Source of the DNA: Candidatus Zixiibacteriota bacterium
Lineage (GTDB): Bacteria; Zixibacteria; MSB-5A5; GN15; PGXB01
Direction: 5' to 3'
NCBI GenBank assembly: GCA_020345705.1
Contig: CP070766.1
Coordinates: forward strand, 464,730-470,733
Length of the DNA: 6,004 bases
Below are positions 1-6,004 of the stretch, piece by piece. The position numbers and the translations under genes are program-made. The notes below the pieces were generated by a model. The model searched no databases. It was not told where the DNA came from and was given only the letters and a program-made list of their open reading frames with translations. Each line of letters begins with the position of its first letter. Positions within the stretch are counted from its first letter, which is position 1.

Positions 1-442
1 CCCGGGAAAGCACAAAACGATCATCCTGGACCGAGTAAAATACCGGTAACCTGGCCCAGCGGTCGTTGAACACCAGAATGTCCCCGGAATCCTTTAGACA
101 AACTAGAATCAGATATTCGCCGTCCGATGTGTCGATGAAATCTCTTATGCCTCTCTTATAATCCTGATTATTGATGAAATCCTCAATGACTGCGCCAAGC
201 TCGGATTGGATGAGGGAATCAGACTTATTGTAAATCAGCCCCTCAATGAGAATGAGCGAGCGATCATCTTTATAAGTATGGACGGGGTATCCCTCATATT
301 CGGAAAATACAATCGACAGGTTCTTGCTGGAGGCCGCTTCTCGAACGGAATACTCTTTCTTGCACGTGAGCTCACCCTGTGTGGTTTTCAGTATTTCCAG
401 AGAAAGGGAGGCGCTGCTAACGACTACATTAATTCCCGGCAT
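1..442 (-). CDS. Asparagine-synthetase-like protein lacking the amidotransferase Cys, 5' part only
   Basis: This is an open reading frame of 147 codons running off the left edge; only the N-terminal domain is visible. It resembles the class II (Ntn-type) glutamine amidotransferase domain of AsnB-family proteins. An EGLIYN stretch (residues 71-76) matches the family's NGEIYN, and residues from about 110 (DGEYLILV, then FNDRWARLPVFYS) match the conserved block usually seen as GxFAFAxxD, RDRxGxxPLYY and FASE. The start is MPGIN where true AsnB has MCGI, so the nucleophilic Cys2 is Pro, and no RGPDD-like motif is seen. Glutamine hydrolysis by this domain is therefore unlikely. The ATP-pyrophosphatase synthetase domain, expected further downstream, is outside the window. 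The ATG at 440-442 is preceded by GGAG with a 6-nt spacer and lies 36 nt after the SDR stop, so the two are probably co-transcribed. An in-frame TGA (the SDR stop) rules out a longer N-terminus. Family assignment is by motif resemblance only. The substrate is unknown. Confidence 0.5.
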   Translation of the reverse strand, partial: MPGINVVVSSASLSLEILKTTQGELTCKKEYSVREAASSKNLSIVFSEYEGYPVHTYKDDRSLILIEGLIYNKSDSLIQSELGAVIEDFINNQDYKRGIRDFIDTSDGEYLILVCLKDSGDILVFNDRWARLPVFYSVQDDRFVLSR

Positions 443-448
443 GACGTA

Positions 449-452
449 CTCC
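449..452 (-). promoter_or_regulatory. Shine-Dalgarno site of the AsnB-like gene
   Basis: GGAG is read on the minus strand, six bases before the ATG at 440-442. It matters because it supports MPGI as the true N-terminus. The only in-frame space upstream is 12 codons without ATG, GTG or TTG, bounded by the TGA of the preceding gene. The missing Cys2 is therefore not a start-site error. Confidence 0.6.
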
Positions 453-478
453 GAACAAGGACGCAGGATTATGACAGT

Positions 479-1210
479 TCACTTCTTAATATGCAAAGGC
501 CTGATGTCCGCCGTGGACGTCCAGGCGTTGGTGTTCTGCCGGGCGAGGAATATGACCGCCTCGGCGACTTCATCCACGGTCAGCTTTACCGCCGCTTTCG
601 ACGGCGTCTTTGATTTTTTCGAAAGATTGGACATCAGATTTGTGTCGGTCGAGGCAGGCGCCAGGACCGAGATTTTTATATTGTCATTGCGCACCTCGCC
701 TGCGACAGCCTCAGAAAACGCGTTGAGCGCCGCTTTCGAGGAGGAATATGCGGCCAGACCGGGAACGCCGATTCTGCCTGCACCCGATGAGATATTTATT
801 ATCTGCCCGCCCGCCTGCTTTTTGAACAGCGGGACCAGCTCCAGAAAGGAGTAGTAGATCGCCTTGAGATTGGTGTTGAAAATGACATCAAATTCTTTCT
901 CGGTTGTTTTTACCAGCGGCTTGTGGATCCCGACCCCGGCATTGTTGACGAATATATCGATCTGACCGAACTTCTTCATTGCCGACAGAACAATCTTTTT
1001 CATCTGCTTCCGCACGGTTACATCCGCCGTGACAATCAGATAATCTTTCTCATCAGCACCCAGGCTTGCCGCCGTTTCCTGAAGCCTCTTTTTATTCCTG
1101 GCCGCCAGCACGACCCTGGCGCCCTCATCAAAAAAATGGCGGGTTATCGCGGCGCCAATTCCCCGGCCGGCGCCTGTCACGACAACTACCTTGTTTCTTA
1201 GCGAGCGCAT
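479..1210 (-). CDS. Short-chain dehydrogenase/reductase (classical SDR)
   Basis: The 243-residue protein is a full-length classical SDR, a cytoplasmic NAD(P)(H)-dependent oxidoreductase with a Rossmann fold. Visible motifs are the TGxxxGIG cofactor loop (T12-G19), an acidic residue after beta-3 (D63-V64), NNAG (89-92), the tetrad Asn (N114), catalytic Ser (S142, 13 residues before the Tyr) and YxxxK (Y155, K159). The end of beta-2 carries Arg (AAR, 36-38), and an Arg sits in the glycine loop (R16). This suggests, without proving, NADP(H) preference. The usual PG after the active site is replaced by PA (LAPAST). The ATG at 1208-1210 follows AGAAGGA with a 6-nt spacer, a strong ribosome binding site. 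An intrinsic terminator (1304-1346) and a candidate promoter (1247-1274) lie upstream, so it appears to begin a new transcription unit with the AsnB-like gene downstream. The substrate cannot be read from the sequence; beta-oxo-acyl, sugar or polyol substrates are all possible. Confidence 0.95.
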   Translation of the reverse strand: MRSLRNKVVVVTGAGRGIGAAITRHFFDEGARVVLAARNKKRLQETAASLGADEKDYLIVTADVTVRKQMKKIVLSAMKKFGQIDIFVNNAGVGIHKPLVKTTEKEFDVIFNTNLKAIYYSFLELVPLFKKQAGGQIINISSGAGRIGVPGLAAYSSSKAALNAFSEAVAGEVRNDNIKISVLAPASTDTNLMSNLSKKSKTPSKAAVKLTVDEVAEAVIFLARQNTNAWTSTADIRPLHIKK

Positions 1211-1246
1211 GATAAATCCTTCTTTCTCAGTTCGGGTTTACGCACT

Positions 1247-1274
1247 AATCTATCACAATTGAGAAAAAAAGCAA
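1247..1274 (-). promoter_or_regulatory. Candidate promoter for the SDR unit
   Basis: On the minus strand, a TTGCTT box (1269-1274) and a TAGATT box (1247-1252) are 16 bases apart, and the second is preceded by TGA, giving an extended -10 (TGnTAGATT). Transcription would start near 1240, about 30 bases before the SDR start codon. The position just after a terminator fits, but the -35 match is poor and the sigma factor consensus of this organism is unknown. Confidence 0.35.
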
Positions 1275-1303
1275 AGCGGTCATGCCGACCGGGTGCGGAA
1301 TTG

Positions 1304-1346
1304 ATAAAAAAATGGAAGCCCGCCCCCCTCACAAAAGCGGACTTCC
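1304..1346 (-). terminator. Rho-independent terminator, leftward transcription
   Basis: Read on the minus strand, GGAAGTCCGC (1346-1337) and GCGGGCTTCC (1323-1314) form a 10-bp stem around a 13-base loop, followed by A and seven T (1312-1306). One position is a U-G wobble on the minus-strand RNA but an A-C mismatch on the plus-strand RNA, and the T-run follows only on the minus strand, so the element is directional. It would end transcripts arriving from purA and the receiver remnant, or a short RNA from 1347-1712, and it insulates the SDR unit. Confidence 0.8.
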
Positions 1347-1712
1347 TGCCTCGAGAAAAAGAAGATGGCGACCTGAAAGATGCTATGGCGACATCGTTCA
1401 AACCAGGATTTGAAGATACCCTTAGCTGCTTTCTTATTTAGCAAGCCGGGTGCCGGAACCGCCGGATCCATATTGCAGCGACCATAAGGTATTATGAATC
1501 AATCTATTAGACGAGCCCCCGGGTAGTCGAATTGAAGGATTGTCAGGATAATTCGTATGATTCTACGAGGCGCAACCGTGGGTCCAGCTTAATCAATTGA
1601 TTTTCAAGTGCTTATAGACACCTACAAAGTTTGTTTTCTTTCGCAAGTTTTTACGATTTTCACGGAATTTGTGCGTCGCCTGTTGCGACCGCACAATCTC
1701 TGGGCGACGGCA
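1347..1712. other. Intergenic stretch with no recognisable gene
   Basis: About 365 bases lie between the receiver remnant and the terminator. No frame on either strand gives a protein with recognisable motifs, and I see no tRNA cloverleaf or T-arm, rRNA segment or CRISPR-like spacing. It holds a hairpin at 1669-1696 and a short direct repeat, ATGGCGAC at 1365-1372 and 1385-1392. The stretch could be decayed DNA left by the same event that truncated the receiver gene, or the 3' untranslated part of the purA transcript. Confidence 0.5.
1669..1696. repeat. Inverted repeat, 11-bp bulged hairpin
   Basis: TTGTGC (1669-1674) pairs with GCACAA (1691-1696), and GTCGC (1675-1679) with GCGAC (1685-1689), around a 5-base loop. 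The single unpaired base is C1690. An alternative pairing of CGTCGCC (1674-1680) with GGCGACG (1703-1709) also exists. There is no T-run on either side in either direction, so it is not a standard intrinsic terminator. It lies 17 bases past the stop of the receiver remnant and may act as an RNA 3' stabiliser, a protein site or nothing. Confidence 0.5.
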
Positions 1713-1928
1713 TCAGACCCGAGCGACCACTTCCCGCTTTTTGTCGAGCGCTTTCCTGACGGCGGCCGCGATTGATTTGAGGTTTAACGGTTTGCGAATA
1801 TATTCGGAGGTCCCGAGTTCAAGAGCCATTTTGACACGATCGCCGTGAGCATAGCCGGAAACCACCACGGCTTTCAGAATCATTGCGGAGCGCAGCCGGA
1901 TCGGCATGGCCGGAAATGTCAGGGGCAA
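1713..1928 (-). pseudogene. C-terminal half of a response-regulator receiver domain (remnant)
   Basis: The frame encodes up to 71 residues from a TTG at 1926-1928; in-frame ATGs at 1905-1907 and 1881-1883 are alternatives. From about residue 10 it looks like beta4-alpha4-beta5-alpha5 of a receiver (REC) domain: KAVVVSGYA with the conserved switch Ser (S24), then an ALELGTSEYIRKPL segment with the conserved Lys-Pro (K46-P47), then an alpha5 helix ending ALDKKRE. The first half, carrying the acidic pair and the phospho-accepting Asp, is absent, because the DNA upstream is the intact end of purA. It cannot be phosphorylated as a normal receiver. The wording of the end resembles REC domains that close hybrid histidine kinases, but a stand-alone regulator is equally possible. 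It is in frame with the purA TAG, 75 codons from the first codon after that stop to its own TGA, and has no clear ribosome binding site. I call it a deletion remnant. Confidence 0.7.
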
Positions 1929-1937
1929 TGACAGACG

Positions 1938-3212
1938 CTAAACAACAATTGTCTCTTCGCGTCTGGCGCCGGTGGATACCAGGCAGATTCCGACACCCAA
2001 GTCATCGGCAATGAGGCCCAGATAAGTCTTTGCATTCTCGGGCAGGGCATCGAATTTGTTTATGTGCGACGTGGGCGACATCCATCCTTCGAACTCGCGA
2101 TAAACCGGCTCAACGTCCCATAGCTGGGAAAGATCGAGAGGGACTTCGCTCAGCTTTTCGCCTCTAAGCTTGTAGCCGACGCAGACATTGATCTTCTCAA
2201 AGTCGTCCAGGACGTCGAGCTTGGTGACGGCGATTTTCTCGACACCGTTGACCCGGCAGGCGTGCCGAAGCGCAACCAGGTCGAGCCAGCCGGTCCGCCG
2301 GGGGCGTCCGGTGGTGGCGCCGAATTCCCCGCCGTCTTCGCGAAGCTTAAGTCCCAGGTCGTCGCTGAGCTCGGTCGGAAACGGCCCCGACCCGACTCGT
2401 GTTGTGTACGCCTTGACGACTCCGACAACGAGATCAATCATCTTCGGTCCGATGCCCAGGCCCGTCAGAGCGCCGCCGACGGTAGTGTTAGAGGAAGTGG
2501 AGAACGGATATGTCCCCAGATCGACGTCAAGCATCGCGCCCTGAGCGCCCTCAAATAAAATCGATTTGCCGTTCTTGTAGTGCTTCAAAAGTTCGATTGA
2601 AACATTGGTCATGCGCGATTTCAGCTTCGGTGCAATCGCCATCAGGTCATCGTAGATCTTATCGATATCGGCTCGTTCATCCCGGGAATCGCTGAAATAC
2701 TCCGGCCTCATCTCCATGTAAACCGACATTCTCTCTTTGAGCTTTTCCGGCGTGTACAGATCACACAGCCTGACGCCGAACCGCCCGACTTTGGCCCGGT
2801 AGGCCGGCCCAATGCCGCGCAGAGTGGTTCCGAGGCCGTTGCCGCCGCGCTTTTTTTCATCGAGCGAATCAATCATTTTATGGTACGGCAGAACCAGATT
2901 GGTCGCCGATGAGATGAACAGCCGGCCCTCGGTATCGATACCCTCAGCGTGAAGAACCTCAAGTTCATCCATAAGCCCGAAGGGATCAAGCACCACCCCG
3001 TTGCCAACATAACAGATCTTTTCGCGATGAATGATGCCCGACGGAATCAGATGCAAAATGAACTTCTTGCCGCCGGCATGTATGGTGTGTCCGGCGTTGG
3101 CTCCGCCCTGGAAGCGGGCGATGACGTCCGCCTTTTCCGCCAAGAGATCGACAACCTTCCCCTTTCCTTCATCACCCCACTGGCAGCCGACGACAACAAT
3201 ATTTTTTTCCAT
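1938..3212 (-). CDS. purA: Adenylosuccinate synthetase
   Basis: PurA catalyses GTP-dependent ligation of IMP and aspartate to adenylosuccinate, the first committed step from IMP to AMP, in the cytoplasm as a homodimer. At 424 residues it is close to the usual length of about 430. Visible signatures are the N-terminal GCQWGDEGKGK loop (9-19) with the catalytic Asp (D14), QGGANAGHT (35-43) with the catalytic His (H42), the LFEGAQG segment followed by LDVDLGTYPF and SSNTT for IMP binding, TTGRPRRTGWLDLVALR, TKLDVLD for guanine recognition, and the closing STGARREETI. Nothing essential is missing. The ATG at 3210-3212 gives the canonical N-terminus; the ribosome binding site is weak (GAGAG with an 8-nt spacer). 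It starts 25 nt after the engB stop, so it is probably translated from the same transcript. It ends in TAG, and the same frame continues into the receiver remnant. Confidence 0.98.
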   Translation of the reverse strand: MEKNIVVVGCQWGDEGKGKVVDLLAEKADVIARFQGGANAGHTIHAGGKKFILHLIPSGIIHREKICYVGNGVVLDPFGLMDELEVLHAEGIDTEGRLFISSATNLVLPYHKMIDSLDEKKRGGNGLGTTLRGIGPAYRAKVGRFGVRLCDLYTPEKLKERMSVYMEMRPEYFSDSRDERADIDKIYDDLMAIAPKLKSRMTNVSIELLKHYKNGKSILFEGAQGAMLDVDLGTYPFSTSSNTTVGGALTGLGIGPKMIDLVVGVVKAYTTRVGSGPFPTELSDDLGLKLREDGGEFGATTGRPRRTGWLDLVALRHACRVNGVEKIAVTKLDVLDDFEKINVCVGYKLRGEKLSEVPLDLSQLWDVEPVYREFEGWMSPTSHINKFDALPENAKTYLGLIADDLGVGICLVSTGARREETIVV

Positions 3213-3237
3213 GATTACGTCTCTCTATCTTGATATC

Positions 3238-3816
3238 TTATGATACAGCCTTTACGGTTTTTTCAATCCAACTCAAAAGCTCTCGCTTGCCGACACCCGA
3301 CAGGCTCGAAAACGGTATCGACTCGGTTTTGAAAATCCTGTCGATTTCACGACTTTTTTGGCCGAGTTTTCCTCTACTTAGCTTATCGGCCTTTGTCAGC
3401 ACGACTACAAACCTGACACCCCTGGTCTCCATCCAGTCAATCATCATCAGATCGTCCTCATCCGGCTCGCGGCGGCTGTCAATCAGAAAGCAGAGCCCCT
3501 TGAGGTTCTGTGCTTGCTCCAGGTAATCATTAACCAGCTTACCCCATTCCGCTTTTGCCTTGGCCGACGCTCTGGCGTAACCATACCCCGGCAGGTCTAC
3601 GAAAAAATAGCGGTCTTCAATAAGAAAGAAATTCAAAAGTCTCGTCCGCCCGGGTGTTTTCGATGTTTTGGCCAGCTTTTTTATGCCGACCAGCCTGTTG
3701 AGAAGCGTCGATTTGCCCACGTTCGACCTTCCGGCAAATGCGATTTGAGGTCGACCATCAGATGGAATTTTCCGGGCGTCATTGTAGGACCTGAAAAATG
3801 CGGCTTTCAGCGGCAT
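3238..3816 (-). CDS. engB: Ribosome biogenesis GTP-binding protein EngB/YsxC/YihA
   Basis: This 192-residue TRAFAC GTPase belongs to the EngB family, which acts in late assembly of the large ribosomal subunit and is essential in many bacteria. All G motifs are present: G1 GRSNVGKST (29-37), G2 in TSKTPGRT (51-58), G3 DLPGYGYA (74-81), G4 TKAD (142-145) and G5 SSLSGVGK (172-179). The DLPGYGYA form of G3 and the short single-domain length distinguish it from Era, Der and Obg. The ATG at 3814-3816 is bounded by an in-frame TAA 12 nt upstream, so no longer form exists. The only Shine-Dalgarno-like triplet (AGG) is 12 nt away, so initiation may be weak. It lies 63 nt after lon and 25 nt before purA. 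The lon-engB pairing is also found in Bacillus (lonA-ysxC). Confidence 0.97.
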   Translation of the reverse strand: MPLKAAFFRSYNDARKIPSDGRPQIAFAGRSNVGKSTLLNRLVGIKKLAKTSKTPGRTRLLNFFLIEDRYFFVDLPGYGYARASAKAKAEWGKLVNDYLEQAQNLKGLCFLIDSRREPDEDDLMMIDWMETRGVRFVVVLTKADKLSRGKLGQKSREIDRIFKTESIPFSSLSGVGKRELLSWIEKTVKAVS

Positions 3817-3848
3817 TGTCTGTCTTTACCTAATGGGTTAGCCAGGTA

Positions 3849-3876
3849 AGTATAAAAAAATTGTCAAAAAAACAAT
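3849..3876 (-). promoter_or_regulatory. Lon-engB gap: weak hairpin with T-run and possible promoter
   Basis: On the minus strand, ATTGT (3876-3872) can pair with ACAAT (3864-3860), followed by six T (3859-3854), a weak 5-bp A/T-rich terminator-like element just after the lon stop. The same bases hold TATACT (3854-3849), a fair -10 box, with TTGTTT 15 bases upstream as a poor -35. A TTGACA (3867-3862) is present but has no good -10 at 16-18 bases. Partial termination after lon with re-initiation for engB-purA is possible. Support is weak. Confidence 0.25.
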
Positions 3877-3879
3877 AGC

Positions 3880-6004
3880 TTATTTCGCTTTTCTTTTCTT
3901 TTTGGGCTTTGCCCTGTTAAACCATTTTTTTTCGCTGAACCCAACCTTAATCGCCTCGTCAACCTTCTTAATCAGGATCAGGTTCAAATCTTCAGTCAGT
4001 TCTTTAGGCAACTCCGGGATATCCTTCTTATTCTTAATCGGAATGATAATGTCCTTTATACCCGATCTTTTGGCCGCCAGAAGCTTTTCGTTGAGTCCGC
4101 CTATGGCGAGAACGTCACCGCTTAGCGTAACCTCACCGGTCAGGGCAAGATTACTCTTGACCGGCGTCTTTGTCAGAGCCGACAGCAGCGATATAAGAAT
4201 CGTAATCCCCGCCGAGGGGCCGTCTTTCGGAACCGCACCTTCCGGAACATGAATGTGAATCTCAAGCTCCTCATAGAAATCAGGCTTGAGGCCGAACTTC
4301 TCCGCCCGGCTTCGGATGTATGACAGCCCTGCCGAGGCCGATTCCTGCATTACCGTGCCCAGTTTGCCGGTCAGAGTCAGCTTGCCGGAACCTTTCATGA
4401 GATTAACCTCAATCGGCAGGACCTCTCCGCCGAATTGAGTCCAAGCCAGACCGATGGCATAGCCGGGCTCCGGCCGAGTCTTAACGTCGGTCGCGATATA
4501 AACCGGCGCACCCAGCATTCGACCGATTTTCCCGGGTCCGAATTTGAATTTTTTCTTGCGCGATCCTTCCGCAAGCTCCTGAGCAACCTTTCGCAGAACC
4601 GAGGCCAACTGCCGCTCCACCTCTCTTACACCTGATTCCCGTGTATATTCTCTGATAATCTCGTAGAGGGCGTCATCGGTGAACTCTATCGACACACCAC
4701 CCAGGCCCATCTCCTTTTTCAGCTTCGGAAGCAGAAATCCGCGCACGATTTTTACTTTCTCATGCTCGAGATAGCCGGGCAGGCGTATTATCTCCATGCG
4801 ATCGATGAGCGCCACCGGAATCCCGGAAAGGGAATTAGCGGTCGTGATGAAAAGAACCTTGGAGAGGTCAAAATCTAGCTCCAGGTAATTGTCAGAGAAG
4901 GCGACATTCTGCTCCGGGTCGAGCACTTCGAGAAGAGCCGCGGCCGGGTCGCCGCGAAAATCGATGCCGATTTTATCGACCTCATCCAGCAGGAAAACCG
5001 AATTGGCCGACGCTGCCTTGCGGATCGACTGAATTATCCGCCCCGGAAGCGACCCGATATACGTTCTCCGGTGCCCCCTGATCTCAGCCTCATCCCGTAT
5101 TCCCCCCAGCGACATGCGCACGAATTTCCTGTCAAGCGCTCTGGCGATCGAGCGCCCCACCGAGGTTTTCCCGACGCCCGGCGGGCCGACAAAACAGAGT
5201 ATCGGACCCTTCACCTTGCCGGCGACTTTCATCACCGCCAGATGCTCGAGGATTCGTTTTTTAGGCTTCTCGAGCCCATAATGGTCGCCGTCAAGAATCG
5301 ACTTGACCTCGCCGAAATTGCTTCGGTCCTCAGTATGCTTTCTCCACGGAAGCCCCAGAATCCACTCAACATACGCCCGGCACACTGCCGATTCGGCAGA
5401 ATATGGGTGCATCTTTGACAGTCGTTTGATTTCTTCTTCTGCCCTCGATATAACTTCCTGCGGGGCATCAAGTTTTCTCAATTTCTTTGTCAGGTCTTCC
5501 ACTTCGCCGGCAACATCCTCAGCCTGGCCCAGTTCTTCCTTGATAGCCTTCAACTGCTTTTGCAGATAGAATTCTTTCTGATCTTTGGAGAGCGCTTCCC
5601 GAACCGAACCATCAATTCTCTGCTCGATTTTCAGAATTTCTACCTCGGATTGAAGGATGCTGATGATCTTCTCAAACTGGCTTTTGACTCCAGCCAGTTC
5701 CAGGATAGACTGTTTGACACCCATTGTCTGGAGAATATGCGCTGCCACCGTGTCGGCCAGGCGTGGGTAATCATCTATTCCCGCAAAAGAAAGAAGCACC
5801 TCGTCGGGCAAACGGCGATTAAGATGGATGTACTCCGCGAATAGTTCCCGGACCGTCCGGGCCAGGGCCTCAATCTCCTTGTCGAATCGAATATCGGACG
5901 AAACAGCCTGGACACGGGCGGTATAGAACTCGCCCGTTCGTGTCAGAAGCGTCATTCTCGCCCGGGCCAGCCCCTCGACCAGCACCTTCATGGTGCCGTT
6001 GGGC
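3880..6004 (-). CDS. lon: ATP-dependent protease Lon (LonA), N-terminus beyond the window
   Basis: Lon is a cytoplasmic homohexameric AAA+ serine protease that degrades misfolded and regulatory proteins. The frame is open to the right edge: four codons (Pro-Asn-Gly-Thr) precede the Met at 5991, matching the family's PDGTVKVLVEG. That Met is therefore internal, and about 80-90 residues are missing, judged against E. coli Lon. Numbering from this Met: rest of the N-terminal substrate-binding domain (1 to about 100), helical coiled-coil part with EFYLQKQLKAIKEELG (140-155), AAA+ module with Walker A GPPGVGKT (269-276), Walker B FLLDEVDK (333-340), GHRRTYIGS (306-314) and a sensor-2 region near GVREVERQL, then the protease domain with PKDGPSAG (588-595; nucleophile S593) and Lys of the dyad K636, 43 residues later as in E. 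coli (S679/K722). All catalytic residues are present. The C-terminus carries a short, very basic tail, KPKKKRKAK. It is the first visible gene of the lon-engB-purA run. Confidence 0.98.
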   Translation of the reverse strand, partial: PNGTMKVLVEGLARARMTLLTRTGEFYTARVQAVSSDIRFDKEIEALARTVRELFAEYIHLNRRLPDEVLLSFAGIDDYPRLADTVAAHILQTMGVKQSILELAGVKSQFEKIISILQSEVEILKIEQRIDGSVREALSKDQKEFYLQKQLKAIKEELGQAEDVAGEVEDLTKKLRKLDAPQEVISRAEEEIKRLSKMHPYSAESAVCRAYVEWILGLPWRKHTEDRSNFGEVKSILDGDHYGLEKPKKRILEHLAVMKVAGKVKGPILCFVGPPGVGKTSVGRSIARALDRKFVRMSLGGIRDEAEIRGHRRTYIGSLPGRIIQSIRKAASANSVFLLDEVDKIGIDFRGDPAAALLEVLDPEQNVAFSDNYLELDFDLSKVLFITTANSLSGIPVALIDRMEIIRLPGYLEHEKVKIVRGFLLPKLKKEMGLGGVSIEFTDDALYEIIREYTRESGVREVERQLASVLRKVAQELAEGSRKKKFKFGPGKIGRMLGAPVYIATDVKTRPEPGYAIGLAWTQFGGEVLPIEVNLMKGSGKLTLTGKLGTVMQESASAGLSYIRSRAEKFGLKPDFYEELEIHIHVPEGAVPKDGPSAGITILISLLSALTKTPVKSNLALTGEVTLSGDVLAIGGLNEKLLAAKRSGIKDIIIPIKNKKDIPELPKELTEDLNLILIKKVDEAIKVGFSEKKWFNRAKPKKKRKAK

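Noticed and set aside
206..854. Overlapping plus-strand reading frames of 135 and 176 codons
   Set aside because: They lie antisense to the AsnB-like and SDR genes, whose minus-strand products have clear family motifs; the plus-strand products do not.
1198..1401. 67-codon minus-strand reading frame between the terminator and the SDR gene
   Set aside because: It runs through the terminator hairpin and the SDR ribosome binding site and start, and has no recognisable motif; low-complexity Phe/Arg/Ser-rich content fits chance.
1379..1410. GTTCAAACC resembling a tRNA T-arm
   Set aside because: No flanking complementary stem and no acceptor, D or anticodon arms at the expected distances on either strand.
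2188..2558. Plus-strand reading frames opposite purA
   Set aside because: Ser/Pro/Arg-rich translations without motifs, entirely antisense to strongly conserved purA coding sequence.
3862..3867. Perfect TTGACA on the minus strand in the lon-engB gap as a promoter -35
   Set aside because: Bases 16-18 further on give only TGGCTA/GGCTAA, a poor -10; the better TATACT is only 8 bases away, so the two cannot work together.
5989..5991. ATG as the start of lon
   Set aside because: The four codons upstream (Pro-Asn-Gly-Thr) continue the conserved Lon sequence to the window edge, and the N-terminal part of the substrate-binding domain would be missing; this Met is internal.

Overview
The window reads as a chromosomal segment of a free-living bacterium with roughly balanced base composition. 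Every gene I can support lies on the minus strand, so transcription runs from right to left. The order lon, then engB, echoes the lonA-ysxC neighbourhood known in Bacillus, but the sequences alone do not fix a phylum. The half-length receiver fragment resembles those at the C-termini of hybrid histidine kinases, which are common in environmental Gram-negative lineages. I leave the taxon open.

Right block (about 1713-6004) is housekeeping. It holds the ATP-dependent protease Lon, whose N-terminus lies beyond the right edge; the ribosome-assembly GTPase EngB/YsxC; and adenylosuccinate synthetase PurA, which commits IMP to AMP. Spacings are 63 nt (lon-engB) and 25 nt (engB-purA), so they may form one transcription unit, with a possible weak internal hairpin and promoter in the lon-engB gap. 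Directly after the purA stop, in the same frame, is a decayed C-terminal half of a response-regulator receiver domain.

Middle block (about 1211-1712) has no convincing gene. It contains an 11-bp bulged hairpin just past the receiver remnant, a good intrinsic terminator for leftward transcription (1304-1346), and a candidate promoter for the next unit.

Left block (1-1210) is a separate two-gene unit: a complete classical short-chain dehydrogenase/reductase, then 36 nt later the first 147 codons of an asparagine-synthetase-like protein, cut by the left edge. This second protein begins Met-Pro-Gly instead of Met-Cys-Gly. It therefore lacks the catalytic cysteine of the glutamine amidotransferase domain, a trait shared with asparagine-synthetase relatives that make other amides, such as beta-lactam synthetases and lasso-peptide cyclases. 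This edge is the most interesting part of the window. The rest is ordinary.
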